Positions 37,684 to 47,172 of a DNA stretch of 52,799 bases are shown in pieces. The translations under genes were made by a program, and so were the position numbers. Position 1 is the stretch's first letter. Each line of letters begins with the position of its first letter. The notes beneath the pieces are model-generated. The model saw only the letters and a list, made by a program, of their open reading frames with translations. It was not told where the DNA came from and did no database searches. This DNA is from Ignavibacteriota bacterium (GTDB lineage: Bacteria > Bacteroidota > Ignavibacteria > Kapaibacteriales > UBA2268): assembly GCA_024636855.1 (NCBI GenBank), contig JAGXGG010000089.1:1-52799 (forward strand), given 5' to 3'.

Positions 37684-38744
37684 ATCTTTATTCCTCTTGC
37701 TGAGTCAGGCACACAGAGAGTGGTTTCATCACCAATTGTTTTAAGGAAAGATGCATCTTTTAAATCTGAATCGCAGAATGTTGTTCCCGTAATATCTGCA
37801 TAATCAAATCTACACCATTCAAAACCATTATTAGAGAAATTATTATTTCTAAGTATAGAGTTTGAAAGGTTACAAGCAAACATTTCACCTTTATTGAATT
37901 GACAATCTTCAATAACACTGTATGATAAATCACAATCATAAAAATTTGTGAAATTCAAATTTGCGTTATTAATTCTAATACCTCTAGCTTTAGTTAAATT
38001 AAAGCTAGCGTGTCTCAAATCTCTAGGAGAATCAAATAAGGCATAAGACATATCAGCTGTGTCCGCTTTAGTCGATAAGAAGCTAGCATAATTCAAAACA
38101 CTGTACTTGAGATTTGCTCCTTGTAGATTAGCATTTTGAAAATCAGCGCTAGTAAAATCAATACTATCTAATTGGAAATCAGTAAAGTCTCCATCTATCA
38201 ATCTACATTCTCTACATTCATCTTCAGTAATGATAGAGAAAATAACATCATTATTAGCATTGAAAATCGCTAAAGTTCTAATAGTATCATAGTCAGGCTT
38301 ATAAAATATCTTTCTCACCCCTCTTTTATACTTCAAATTTTTAACACTAAGAGTATAAGTACCTGGCTCTGCTACAAAAGTGATAGATTCAAACGGACGA
38401 GTCAAACTAAATACTTCATTATTAGTAGGATTGAATAATTTAACTTCTATAGAATCAACATCACCTAATCTATATGTGTAGGTATATTTCTCTAAAAATT
38501 CAATTTTAGTTTTATCAGTTCCTTTTATATCTGAATCATAGTAAGTAACGTTATCATCATTTACAGATTCTAATTGGAATAAATATACTCCCTTCTTTTC
38601 TATATTTCTGTCTGGAGTATTATAATCCATTAACTCATTTCCAGCTCTTTCGTTGTAATTGATTTTACCAACTCCTGCTACATCACACGAATTAGCCATT
38701 ACAACGAATAAAAATACGGTCAATATTTTTAGTAGCGTTTCCAA
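37677..38744 (-). CDS. Pentapeptide-repeat lipoprotein
   Basis: A 355-residue protein with a lipoprotein signal (LLKILTVFLFVVMANSC, acylated Cys20). A beta-rich middle domain spans about 45-160 and pentapeptide repeats run from about 195 to 335, for example ADFQNANLQGANLKYSVLNY and NNANLNFTNFYDCDLSYSVI. Such repeats fold as a right-handed quadrilateral beta-helix, probably in the periplasm here. A CRECR motif just before the repeats adds a cysteine pair. The start lies within the 3' end of the upstream parvulin gene (16-base overlap), so it is coupled to folding-factor genes. Its function is unknown. Confidence 0.82.
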   Translation of the reverse strand: METLLKILTVFLFVVMANSCDVAGVGKINYNERAGNELMDYNTPDRNIEKKGVYLFQLESVNDDNVTYYDSDIKGTDKTKIEFLEKYTYTYRLGDVDSIEVKLFNPTNNEVFSLTRPFESITFVAEPGTYTLSVKNLKYKRGVRKIFYKPDYDTIRTLAIFNANNDVIFSIITEDECRECRLIDGDFTDFQLDSIDFTSADFQNANLQGANLKYSVLNYASFLSTKADTADMSYALFDSPRDLRHASFNLTKARGIRINNANLNFTNFYDCDLSYSVIEDCQFNKGEMFACNLSNSILRNNNFSNNGFEWCRFDYADITGTTFCDSDLKDASFLKTIGDETTLCVPDSARGIKIQ

Positions 38745-40030
38745 TATATTTCATCTCTTAATTTTATAAAAAAGTCTTTCATCGAATCTTGTCTTTTCTT
38801 GTTTGAGGCATAATTTTGCAACAATTCATAATCTTCTTCCAAAGAAGGTTTATGAGGAGCAATTACCCTTTTCTTCATGATGATATGGAATGATGTTTTA
38901 GTAGGATCTGCACTATAAGCAATTGGCTCACTAACTTCACCCTCTTTCATATTCTCTATTTTAGTACGAATATTTGCAGGTATATTTTCAATAGTAAGTT
39001 TACCAATTAATCCACCGAAACCTTTGGTTTCTTTATCATCAGAGTAAATCTTCGCTAATTTCTCAAAAGATTCTCCATCTTCTACTTTCTTTTTTAAATC
39101 CAATAATAACTCTTTTACTTTAGTATTGTCTTCTTCTGTTGTTTTTATTGAAAATACAATATGCCTTGTTTTGATTGAGTTTTCTTTTTTCTCTAAAGTC
39201 TGAATTATATGGTAACCAAAAGGTGTTTCTACTGGCAAAGAAAGCTCGTCTTCTTGGAGTTGGAAGGCTGCATTTTCAAATTCTGGTACTAATTTACCTT
39301 TATTAAACCACCCCAAATTACCACCGTCGTTCTTAGTAGCTACATCAGCACTATATCTTTGTGCGGCTAAATTAAAGTCTAGCTCACCTTTTAATATTGA
39401 ATCCCTAACCTGCCTAGCTAACTGCAAAGTTTGATCCTTTTTACCTTCATTAGAAGAAACATTTTTTACTATATGATATATTTCTATTCTTTGTGGTATA
39501 GTTTCTATAGAGTCTTTATACTCTTTATAGAACTTTTCTACTTCAGAAGGACCTGCCTTAACATCCATAAACTCTTGCTGTTGAAGCTTTTGGATTAAAA
39601 GATTCTTTCTAATCTGATCCGAGTATTCGAATTTTAACCTACTAATTGATTTACCATAAACATCTTCTATTCTTTTTTCTGACCCATATCTTCTAACTAG
39701 ATTATTGAGAGCTGTTTCCCATGCAGTATTCAAATCTTCATCAGAAATCGTTAAAGAATCTTCCAATGCTTTAGTTACCATTAGATTCTGATTAATAAGA
39801 TTATCTAATACCTTATCATAAAGCTCATCGTCACTAAAAGTATTGCTTGGTTCCATTTGCTTGAATGTCATTACTTCAGCTCTGACTTCAGCATCTGTGA
39901 TAAGCTGCTTTCCTACTACCGCAGCGATACCATTCAGCTTCTCACCGTCTTTTATTTGTGCAGCACCTATGTAACTCAGAACAAATATTAAAAATACTAT
40001 CTTACTTAGATTTGTTTGCATAAATCTCAT
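38729..40030 (-). CDS. SurA-like periplasmic peptidyl-prolyl isomerase (PpiC domains)
   Basis: A 433-residue exported chaperone/isomerase. A signal peptide (about 1-23) precedes a SurA N-terminal-like helical region (LNGIAAVVGKQLITDAEVRA), then two parvulin domains. The first contains IYHIVKNVSS ... GGNLGWFNKGKLVPEFENAA ... VETPFGYHIIQTL (about 185-285). The second contains TRHIVFSIKT ... GFGGLIGKLTI ... SFHIIMKKR (about 287-390). SurA-type proteins escort outer-membrane proteins to the BAM complex. The start overlaps the upstream parvulin gene by 29 bases; an ATG three codons in (40021) is an alternative. Confidence 0.9.
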   Translation of the reverse strand: MRFMQTNLSKIVFLIFVLSYIGAAQIKDGEKLNGIAAVVGKQLITDAEVRAEVMTFKQMEPSNTFSDDELYDKVLDNLINQNLMVTKALEDSLTISDEDLNTAWETALNNLVRRYGSEKRIEDVYGKSISRLKFEYSDQIRKNLLIQKLQQQEFMDVKAGPSEVEKFYKEYKDSIETIPQRIEIYHIVKNVSSNEGKKDQTLQLARQVRDSILKGELDFNLAAQRYSADVATKNDGGNLGWFNKGKLVPEFENAAFQLQEDELSLPVETPFGYHIIQTLEKKENSIKTRHIVFSIKTTEEDNTKVKELLLDLKKKVEDGESFEKLAKIYSDDKETKGFGGLIGKLTIENIPANIRTKIENMKEGEVSEPIAYSADPTKTSFHIIMKKRVIAPHKPSLEEDYELLQNYASNKKRQDSMKDFFIKLRDEIYWKRY

Positions 40031-42032
40031 TTATTGTTTTTTCATTTATTTCAACTTTATGTCTTTCCCTTACTTCTTTCAACCAGTTTTTCACTAATTG
40101 TTTCTGTTTCAATTGTTGCACGGCAGGAGCCAAATCTGGAATAGCCTCTTCAAAAGACTTTTCTTTTGGCTTTATAACTTTGTTTATCTTGATAATAGAG
40201 TATCCACTTTGATAAACTTTAGGAGCAATTATAGTTCCATCTTTTATTTCTTCACCTTTTAATTGGCGAGAAAACTTATTGTCATATGCATCCAGCTCAC
40301 CATGATATCCAGATAATTCTCTATATCCTTGTCTAACTGTGAACTTAGCTGCTAGTTCTGCGAAATCTTCACCAACTTTAGCACGCTTATAAAGGCTTTG
40401 CGCAAGAGAATCTTGGATTACAAAAATCTCACTTAAATCATATTTCTCATTTGTTAAGAATTTCTTTCCTGAAGTTTTGAAATAATCTAATGCCATAGCA
40501 GTATCTAGTTGCAATTTATCCCATACTTCAATTGCTTCAACTTTGAAAAGTAAAATACCATCATGGAACTCATTTAATAAGTTTTTAAACTCAAGGTCTT
40601 CTTTCTCTAATTCTTCTTGCCACAAAGATATAACCTGTGGTTTAACTACTTTATATATAGCACTTACTATTCCTTCTCGGTTCAAAGGAGTTGCTCTAAA
40701 TTCTGTTTTTGATTTATCACTTAATAATTCTACAAAATCACCTAAGGTCCAAGAGTTCTTTTGGAATGAGAATAGTTTATCTTTGTACTTATCATTTGGA
40801 ATCTCTTCAGCCCAATTGCTATCTAAATTTGTCTTTGTATAATTCACATTAGATATCAAAGTATTCATTGTCGCATTTTCTATGTTCAATCCATTAGTTC
40901 TAATATAATTCTCGTAAAATTCTTTTTTATCCCTATCATATCCACTTTTCTTGTAGTATTCTTTTACATCCTTCTCATCAGTTTCTCTATCTGGAGATTT
41001 TGAATCTAATCTTTTTATAATATGAATACCATAAGAAGTATGGATAGTATCAGAGATTTCTCCATCTTTTAGATTCATAAAAGCTTCGATAAAGTTCATA
41101 TCTAGGAAAGAGTGTGTTTTAACGAATCCAGTAGCTAAATCATAGTAATCACCAAGTGACCCACCATTAATAGCGCTAGCATGATCTGCAGAATTAAGTT
41201 CAGCTAACTTCTCAAAGCTAGCACCTTTACGAAGTAATTTCAAAAGAGAATCAGCTTTCTTATGCTCTACATCTGATAATTGCTCTTGTTTATTACTTAT
41301 TAAGATATGACTTACTAATACTTGTTTACGTGGTTGTTTTTCAACTAATTTTAGAAGAAAATATCCGTAAGATGTTTCTAATAAAGTAGGATAGATTTGA
41401 TTTACATTGATAGTGAATAATGCTTCTTCAATTGGTTTTTGTATTGTCCCAGATATCAAATATCTATCTACTACTCCACCATTATCAGCTAATGTTTTTT
41501 CTTTAGCATGGTTTTTTGCTGCCTGTGCAAATGTAATTTTCTTACTAAGAACACTATCCAGCACACTTTGAGCTAGGTCTTTAGGATCAGTTTGAGTTTG
41601 TCCTTCTGCTTCTTGTGTGTAAGGAAAAAGTACATAAGCAAATTTGATATAATACTGTCTTCTGTCCAATAATTTATCTACTACAGGTTGGAATACTTTT
41701 TTATCATAATAATATGATTCTGTAAGTAATCGATTATTCTGCTGTATCTCTTTGACAACTTCTGCTTCTTTATCAAAACCTCTATCTATTGCATCTTTGA
41801 CTTTTAATCTATAATCAATGAATAAATTTAGAAATTGATGTAAGGAGTCTTTATCAAGTTCAAATAGTCTTTTCTTTTCCCCTGACATATTCTTTTGGAA
41901 TGCGGCTTCTAATCTATCATAGGTGACATTTTCATTACCCACTTTAGCTAAGACCTTATTATCCAATGACTGTGAATTAGAAACGGAAAATGCGAAAACA
42001 AAGAAAGCGATTATTAAAATTATATTTTTCAT
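40002..42032 (-). CDS. Large PpiC-type peptidyl-prolyl isomerase / periplasmic chaperone
   Basis: A 676-residue exported protein with a signal peptide (MKNIILIIAFFVFAFSVSNS), a helical chaperone-like N-terminal region, and tandem parvulin domains. The first runs about 115-230 (FAYVLFPYT ... NGGVVDRYLISG ... LETSYGYFLLKLVEK). The second runs about 235-350 (VSHILISNKQ ... NGGSLGDYYDLATG ... HTSYGIHIIKRL). A degenerate third region (about 520-630) contains YRELSGYHGELDAYDNK and QSGYSIIKINKV. It is first in an operon with a second parvulin and a pentapeptide lipoprotein. A role in outer-membrane protein folding is inferred from the family. Confidence 0.88.
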   Translation of the reverse strand: MKNIILIIAFFVFAFSVSNSQSLDNKVLAKVGNENVTYDRLEAAFQKNMSGEKKRLFELDKDSLHQFLNLFIDYRLKVKDAIDRGFDKEAEVVKEIQQNNRLLTESYYYDKKVFQPVVDKLLDRRQYYIKFAYVLFPYTQEAEGQTQTDPKDLAQSVLDSVLSKKITFAQAAKNHAKEKTLADNGGVVDRYLISGTIQKPIEEALFTINVNQIYPTLLETSYGYFLLKLVEKQPRKQVLVSHILISNKQEQLSDVEHKKADSLLKLLRKGASFEKLAELNSADHASAINGGSLGDYYDLATGFVKTHSFLDMNFIEAFMNLKDGEISDTIHTSYGIHIIKRLDSKSPDRETDEKDVKEYYKKSGYDRDKKEFYENYIRTNGLNIENATMNTLISNVNYTKTNLDSNWAEEIPNDKYKDKLFSFQKNSWTLGDFVELLSDKSKTEFRATPLNREGIVSAIYKVVKPQVISLWQEELEKEDLEFKNLLNEFHDGILLFKVEAIEVWDKLQLDTAMALDYFKTSGKKFLTNEKYDLSEIFVIQDSLAQSLYKRAKVGEDFAELAAKFTVRQGYRELSGYHGELDAYDNKFSRQLKGEEIKDGTIIAPKVYQSGYSIIKINKVIKPKEKSFEEAIPDLAPAVQQLKQKQLVKNWLKEVRERHKVEINEKTINEIYANKSK

Positions 42033-42052
42033 GTTATATCTAATTTATTGTT

Positions 42053-43423
42053 TTACTTACTATTAACTAATAATTCAGCAAATTTAAAAATATTGCCAGC
42101 ACCAACGGTTAGAATAACGTATTCATCGTCGATAAGTTTATCTAAAACAGATTTTAAATTGTCTTTATCAGGTACATACTCTACATTTCTATGCCCGTAA
42201 TTTTTTGCAGCATTTGCAATTAATTCACCAGTTACACCTTCAATAGGCAATTCACGAGCTGGATAAACATCAGTAACTATCAGTTTGTCAGCATTATCGA
42301 AGGACATCCCGAACTCTTCTGCCATATCTTGTGTGCGAGTATAAGTATGTGGTTGGAATATACAAATAACTTTCTTTCCCCATCCCTTCTGAGCCGCTTC
42401 TAATGTTGCTTTAACTTCTGATGGATGGTGTCCATAATCGTCTACAACTAAGCAGTTTCGATAAGTACCTTTACTTTCAAATCTTCTGAAAACTCCATTG
42501 AACTGCTTCAGAGCTTTTTGGATTACAGCAAACTCAATATCCATTTGCAATGCGACCGTAACAGCAGCTAAGGCATTAGTAAGGTTATGCATACCAGGCA
42601 TACCAATTTCTATTATACCTAGTAACTCATCACCCCTATAGACCTTACACGAGCTTTTTCTTTCGTTAAATTCAGGATCTTCTCCTCGTATCATAGAATG
42701 ACGAGAAAAACCATAAGTAGCAATCTTTTTATTTATGGAAGAGTATATCTCTTTACATCCATAATCATCTAAACAAAGTGCAACTAATCCATAAAAAGGG
42801 ACTTTGTTAGCAAAGTCTTTAAAAGTATCATAGATATCATTAATATCTGAGTATATATCTAAGTGGTCTGATTCAATATTATTAATTACAGCAATAGTTG
42901 GAGTAAGTTGTAAAAATGATCTATCATATTCATCAGCTTCTACTACTATCCATTGACCTTTACCTAACCTTGCATTCGTTCCACCAAAATCTTGTAATCG
43001 ACCACCCACTAAAACCGTTGGATCAACTCCAGCTTCTATAAGTATCAAACTAACCATAGAAGTAGTTGTAGTCTTACCATGAGTACCAGCTATTCCAATA
43101 CAATAATTGAGTCTAGATAATTCGGCAAGCATCTCTGCCCTTCTTATAACAGGTATATTATTATCTAAAGCGAGTTTAGTCTCAGGATTCTCGAGAGGTT
43201 TAACGGCACTAGAGTATACTACTACTTCAGCTCCTTCTATATTAGATTCTGCGTGTCCAATGTGTACCTCTGCACCTATTCTAACCAAATAGTCAGTATT
43301 CTCGGATTGATTCATATCTGAACCACTAACGTTAAATCCTTGTGATAAAAGTATCTCGGCTATGCCGCTCATACCTATACCACCAATACCTACAAAATGG
43401 ATTTTTTTAACTGTTGAAAACAT
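42053..43423 (-). CDS. murC: UDP-N-acetylmuramate--L-alanine ligase
   Basis: MurC adds the first amino acid, L-alanine, to UDP-MurNAc in cytoplasmic peptidoglycan synthesis. The 456-residue protein has the N-terminal UDP-binding GIGGIGMSGIAEILL (12-26) and SGSDMNQSENTDYL, the ATP loop GIAGTHGKTTTTSM (about 109-122), EADEYDRSFL, NIESDHLDIY, and the C-terminal domain with DDYGHHPSEVKATLEA and IFQPHTYTRT. Length and order are normal. It is not in a classical mur/fts cluster here: it stands between the large parvulin gene and a nitrilase-family gene on the same strand. Confidence 0.97.
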   Translation of the reverse strand: MFSTVKKIHFVGIGGIGMSGIAEILLSQGFNVSGSDMNQSENTDYLVRIGAEVHIGHAESNIEGAEVVVYSSAVKPLENPETKLALDNNIPVIRRAEMLAELSRLNYCIGIAGTHGKTTTTSMVSLILIEAGVDPTVLVGGRLQDFGGTNARLGKGQWIVVEADEYDRSFLQLTPTIAVINNIESDHLDIYSDINDIYDTFKDFANKVPFYGLVALCLDDYGCKEIYSSINKKIATYGFSRHSMIRGEDPEFNERKSSCKVYRGDELLGIIEIGMPGMHNLTNALAAVTVALQMDIEFAVIQKALKQFNGVFRRFESKGTYRNCLVVDDYGHHPSEVKATLEAAQKGWGKKVICIFQPHTYTRTQDMAEEFGMSFDNADKLIVTDVYPARELPIEGVTGELIANAAKNYGHRNVEYVPDKDNLKSVLDKLIDDEYVILTVGAGNIFKFAELLVNSK

Positions 43424-43507
43424 AAATTATAATATTTGTATTTGCGATAATCCGAAAGTTAATAATTTTAAAACTTAATATTTAAAATTCTTTAGAAAGC
43501 AGTATAA

Positions 43508-44293
43508 TTACTTATAATATTGAGGTCTTCTATCTTTAAAAATATCATTTATTTCATTGAAAGATTTGTCTCTGGTTTTCTCTGGATATATTTCAGTAGA
43601 AATTACTTCCTCTTTATCATTACTTGCATTTGCTAGATAAGACCCATTGTATGAGTAGATAGCCGATTCACCATTAAACTTTAGTTCATCATCTCCATCT
43701 GATTCTGTTCCTATTTTATGTGAAACAGCTATATAAACTTTATTTTCAAGAGCTCTTGCACTCATTACATTTTGCCAAACACCAGTCACTAGATTAGAAG
43801 GACAAACTATCAAATCAGCTCCTTCCAATGATAATGCTCTTGCTGCTTCAGGAAAACGCCAATCATAACAAATCATAGTTCCTAATTTCAAACCATTGAA
43901 ATCTATAACATTGAAACCTGTATTTCCCTCTTCAAAGACGAATCGTTCTTTATAGAACAAATGAGTTTTTCTATATACAGAACTTAATTCTGGATTTGGG
44001 AAAATAATAGCTGCAGAATTGTAAATCCTACCTTCATAAATCTCTGGAAACCCATAAACTATAATTTTTCCTAAATCTGTTGATAACTTTTGAACTATTT
44101 TTCTCGTATCCCCATCAAATTCTTCAGCTATTTTTGATAGTTGATTTTTATCGGTAAAATAATATCCTGAAGTTGCTAGCTCAGGAAATACCAATATATC
44201 TGAGTCAATATCGTTAATGTAGCTTAATATTTTTGAAGTATTATCTACTTTATTATTGAAAAGACTTTCAAATTGAATGACTGATAAGTTCAT
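43508..44293 (-). CDS. Nitrilase-superfamily (carbon-nitrogen hydrolase) protein
   Basis: A 261-residue cytoplasmic hydrolase with the full catalytic triad: Glu38 in LVFPELATSGYYF, Lys109 in VYRKTHLFYKERF and Cys142 in GTMICYDWRFPEAARAL. The family cleaves amides or nitriles. The closest-looking branches are omega-amidases and predicted amidohydrolases, including enzymes repairing deaminated glutathione, but the substrate is not readable from sequence. It lies 84 bases upstream of murC on the same strand and is divergent from the NlpC/P60 gene. Confidence 0.88.
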   Translation of the reverse strand: MNLSVIQFESLFNNKVDNTSKILSYINDIDSDILVFPELATSGYYFTDKNQLSKIAEEFDGDTRKIVQKLSTDLGKIIVYGFPEIYEGRIYNSAAIIFPNPELSSVYRKTHLFYKERFVFEEGNTGFNVIDFNGLKLGTMICYDWRFPEAARALSLEGADLIVCPSNLVTGVWQNVMSARALENKVYIAVSHKIGTESDGDDELKFNGESAIYSYNGSYLANASNDKEEVISTEIYPEKTRDKSFNEINDIFKDRRPQYYK

Positions 44294-44378
44294 ATTTATT
44301 CTTGTATTAAGTAAATTAAATAATTAAGTTGCAGGATATTATTTTCAATATATCAAAAAACTAAATCAAAGCGAAAAA

Positions 44379-45218
44379 ATGAAAATAACCATTAATATGA
44401 ATTTTATGTCTAAGTTTATTATTATACTAGCTATTACTGTCTTATCTACTTCACAACTCTCCGCTCGAAGACACTACAATCCCGAACTAACAAAAAAGAA
44501 AGCAATAGAAATGATCAGAGCAAATTCAGAAGAAGTTTCTGAAATTGCTGGTTTAGAGCCATTGATTGCTGATTCTAACTTATTAAAAGAAATGCATGAA
44601 GATTCTGAACTTTTAAGTGATGCTGACTTGGATGAAGAAGAGTCTAAAGAACTAGATGCAATGGAAGCAGAAGATGAGAACTACGAAGACGTTGATGTGA
44701 ATATTAATAATTTCGAAAAGCAATGGTTATCATTTGTATCTGATGGTGAAGCAAGCACTTTTACAGAAAATGGTATTAAAAAAGATCAAATTATGGAAGC
44801 TATATTAGGTTGGTTAGGAACACCTTATAGATTTGGTGGAACTTCAAGAAAATCAATCGACTGTTCAGCTTTTACTCAAAGTATTTTCGTAGAAGCTGCT
44901 GAAGTTAAATTACCTAGAACTGCAAGATGGCAATACACACTTGGTGAAAAGATAGAAAATCTAGAAGAATTGCAATTTGGTGATTTGATATTCTTCCACA
45001 CTCGTTCTTATGCTCGTGCTTCGCACTGTGGTATATACCTAGGTGATAATCTATTCGCTCATGCTAGTTCTAGATACGGAGTTACTGTTTCTTCTTTGGA
45101 AAGTGGGTACTACAACAAACGTTTTATCGGTGGTCGTAGATTAACTGATGAAGAGATATTACAAATGAGTATCAACAAAGAAAAAGACGAACAACCAGAA
45201 ACTAAGTTTGGTGGATAG
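44379..45218 (+). CDS. NlpC/P60-family cell-wall hydrolase
   Basis: A 279-residue exported peptidase. A signal peptide (residues about 1-29, ending QLSA) leads to an acidic linker (about 65-110, rich in Asp and Glu) and then a C-terminal NlpC/P60 domain. The triad candidates are Cys162 in IDCSAFTQSIF, His216 in ASHCGIYLGD and His228 in LFAHASSRYG. GWLGTPYRFGG and LPRTARWQ are family hallmarks. It probably cuts peptide cross-links in peptidoglycan. Two later in-frame ATGs (residues 7 and 10) are possible starts. Its 3' end overlaps the convergent ABC-F gene by 17 bases. Confidence 0.9.
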   Translation: MKITINMNFMSKFIIILAITVLSTSQLSARRHYNPELTKKKAIEMIRANSEEVSEIAGLEPLIADSNLLKEMHEDSELLSDADLDEEESKELDAMEAEDENYEDVDVNINNFEKQWLSFVSDGEASTFTENGIKKDQIMEAILGWLGTPYRFGGTSRKSIDCSAFTQSIFVEAAEVKLPRTARWQYTLGEKIENLEELQFGDLIFFHTRSYARASHCGIYLGDNLFAHASSRYGVTVSSLESGYYNKRFIGGRRLTDEEILQMSINKEKDEQPETKFGG

Positions 45219-47172
45219 AAATTTCTTCTAAAGTTTCTTCTAGTTCAATACTCAGATCTGTCCATTTATCCATTGATAACTGTAGCTTATTTTCCAAGTC
45301 TTTATACTCAAACTTCAATTGAGCTATTTTTTCAGAATCATTATATATTTCTGGATCCGTAAAGCTTTCATCTAAATCACGCATTTTAGCTTCGAAATTA
45401 CTGATATTTGCTTCAGTTTCCTCAATCTCTCTTTCTATTCTTCTTTTTTCTTTCTCTAATTCTTTTAGTCTAATTCTTCTTTGTTGTGAATCACTTTTAT
45501 CTTTAGTACCATCATTAGCATACCCTTTAGGTACTTTTTCCAGATCAATTTCTGAAATATCAACTATATTTCTCTTATCTAGATAATAATCGATATCTCC
45601 TAAATACTCTTTGGTCCCTTCATCTGTAAACTCAATTGTCTTTTTAGTGATACCTTGTAGGAAATCTCTATCATGAGAAACTAATATAAGAGCTCCACTG
45701 AAGCTAGTTAAAGCATCTTTTAGAATCTCTTTAGATGAAATATCCAAATGGTTTGTAGGTTCATCCATCACAAGAAAATTAGTAGGTTCTAATAGTAAAC
45801 GAGCAATAGATAATCTAGCTCTTTCACCGCCTGATAGTACTTTTACTTTCTTTTGGACATCATCACCAGAGAAAAGAAAAGCTCCAAGTAAATCACGTAC
45901 ATAAGGTCTCATATCCTCATTTGCTACATTGGATATAGTATCTAAGACAGTAAGTTCTTCATTTAGTAACTGTGATTGTTCCTGACGGAAATATCCGAGT
46001 TTAACATTACTGCCGTACTTTAAATCACCCAAATCACTACTTATATGTTCTGTTATGATTTTGGTAAATGTTGATTTACCCGTACCATTCTTACCTATAA
46101 AGGATACTTTTTCACCCCTTTCTAAAGCAAAGTCGATACCTTTTAATACATGTTTATGACCAAAGCTCTTATGGATTCCTTTTGTTTCCACAACTAATTT
46201 AGCTGACCGAGGAGGTTCTGGGAATTTGAAACGAATTCTTTTATCTTCAAAATCATCTATTTCGATTTTATCAAGCTTATCTAATTGTTTTAGTTTTGAT
46301 TGTGCTCTTGATGCGTGACGTGCTTTTGCTCGGTATTTTTCTACGTATTGTTCTACGCTTTTTATGTGACGTTCTTGATTAATTTGGGCTTTTTTCTGTA
46401 ACTCTATATCTCCCCTACGTTCTTCTATGAAACGGCTATAAGAGAATTTCTTATCAAATATCTTCCCGTTGAATATTTCTATTGTCCTATTTGTAACATT
46501 GTTCAAAAAACGTTTATCATGGGAAACAATTACTACTGCGCCGTAGTAATCCTTCAGAAATGATTCTAACCACATTATAGATTCAATATCCAAATGGTTT
46601 GTAGGCTCATCTAGTAGTATAAGATCTGGCTTACTAAGTAATATTTTTGCAAGTTCAATACGCATCTGCCAACCACCAGAAAATTGATTGCAGAATTTCT
46701 CAAACTCATCCCTTTTGAAGCCAAGCCCAAGTAATACTCTTTCAATTTTTGCTTCAATAGAACCAGAATCTAAAATATTGAGATCGTCATTTAATTCTGA
46801 TAATTTCTGAATTAGGTTATGATAATCTTGTGAATGATAATCTTCACGTTCACCGATTTCATTTGTAACTTGTTCTATTTTCTCAACTAATTCATTCTGT
46901 GCAGAAAAAGCTTTCTTTACTTCATCAAAAAGTGTCAAATCAGATTTTGCTCCACCTTCTTGCGGCAAATATCCCATGTCATATTCTTTTGGATGAGAAA
47001 TACTACCATCATTAGGTTTTGTCAATCCAAATAGAATTTTCAATAAAGTAGATTTACCTTGACCATTACGACCGATTAGTCCTACTCTTTCTTTAGGATT
47101 AATAACAAATGTTATTTCATCTAGTAATGTACGTCCACCAAAAGATAGTGTTAAATTTGAAACATTAATCAT
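45202..47172 (-). CDS. ABC-F family ATPase
   Basis: A 656-residue soluble protein with two ATP-binding cassettes and no membrane segment. The first has [30 protein letters not shown] and [16 protein letters not shown]. The second has [29 protein letters not shown] and [14 protein letters not shown] basic inter-domain linker (about 240-305) and a C-terminal coiled coil (about 560-650, [20 protein letters not shown]) follow the Uup/YdiF pattern. ABC-F proteins act on ribosomes, in translation quality control or antibiotic resistance, or in DNA-related roles; the subgroup cannot be settled by eye. It starts within the last eight bases of the MalK-type ATPase gene. Confidence 0.92.
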   Translation of the reverse strand: MINVSNLTLSFGGRTLLDEITFVINPKERVGLIGRNGQGKSTLLKILFGLTKPNDGSISHPKEYDMGYLPQEGGAKSDLTLFDEVKKAFSAQNELVEKIEQVTNEIGEREDYHSQDYHNLIQKLSELNDDLNILDSGSIEAKIERVLLGLGFKRDEFEKFCNQFSGGWQMRIELAKILLSKPDLILLDEPTNHLDIESIMWLESFLKDYYGAVVIVSHDKRFLNNVTNRTIEIFNGKIFDKKFSYSRFIEERRGDIELQKKAQINQERHIKSVEQYVEKYRAKARHASRAQSKLKQLDKLDKIEIDDFEDKRIRFKFPEPPRSAKLVVETKGIHKSFGHKHVLKGIDFALERGEKVSFIGKNGTGKSTFTKIITEHISSDLGDLKYGSNVKLGYFRQEQSQLLNEELTVLDTISNVANEDMRPYVRDLLGAFLFSGDDVQKKVKVLSGGERARLSIARLLLEPTNFLVMDEPTNHLDISSKEILKDALTSFSGALILVSHDRDFLQGITKKTIEFTDEGTKEYLGDIDYYLDKRNIVDISEIDLEKVPKGYANDGTKDKSDSQQRRIRLKELEKEKRRIEREIEETEANISNFEAKMRDLDESFTDPEIYNDSEKIAQLKFEYKDLENKLQLSMDKWTDLSIELEETLEEISIHQT

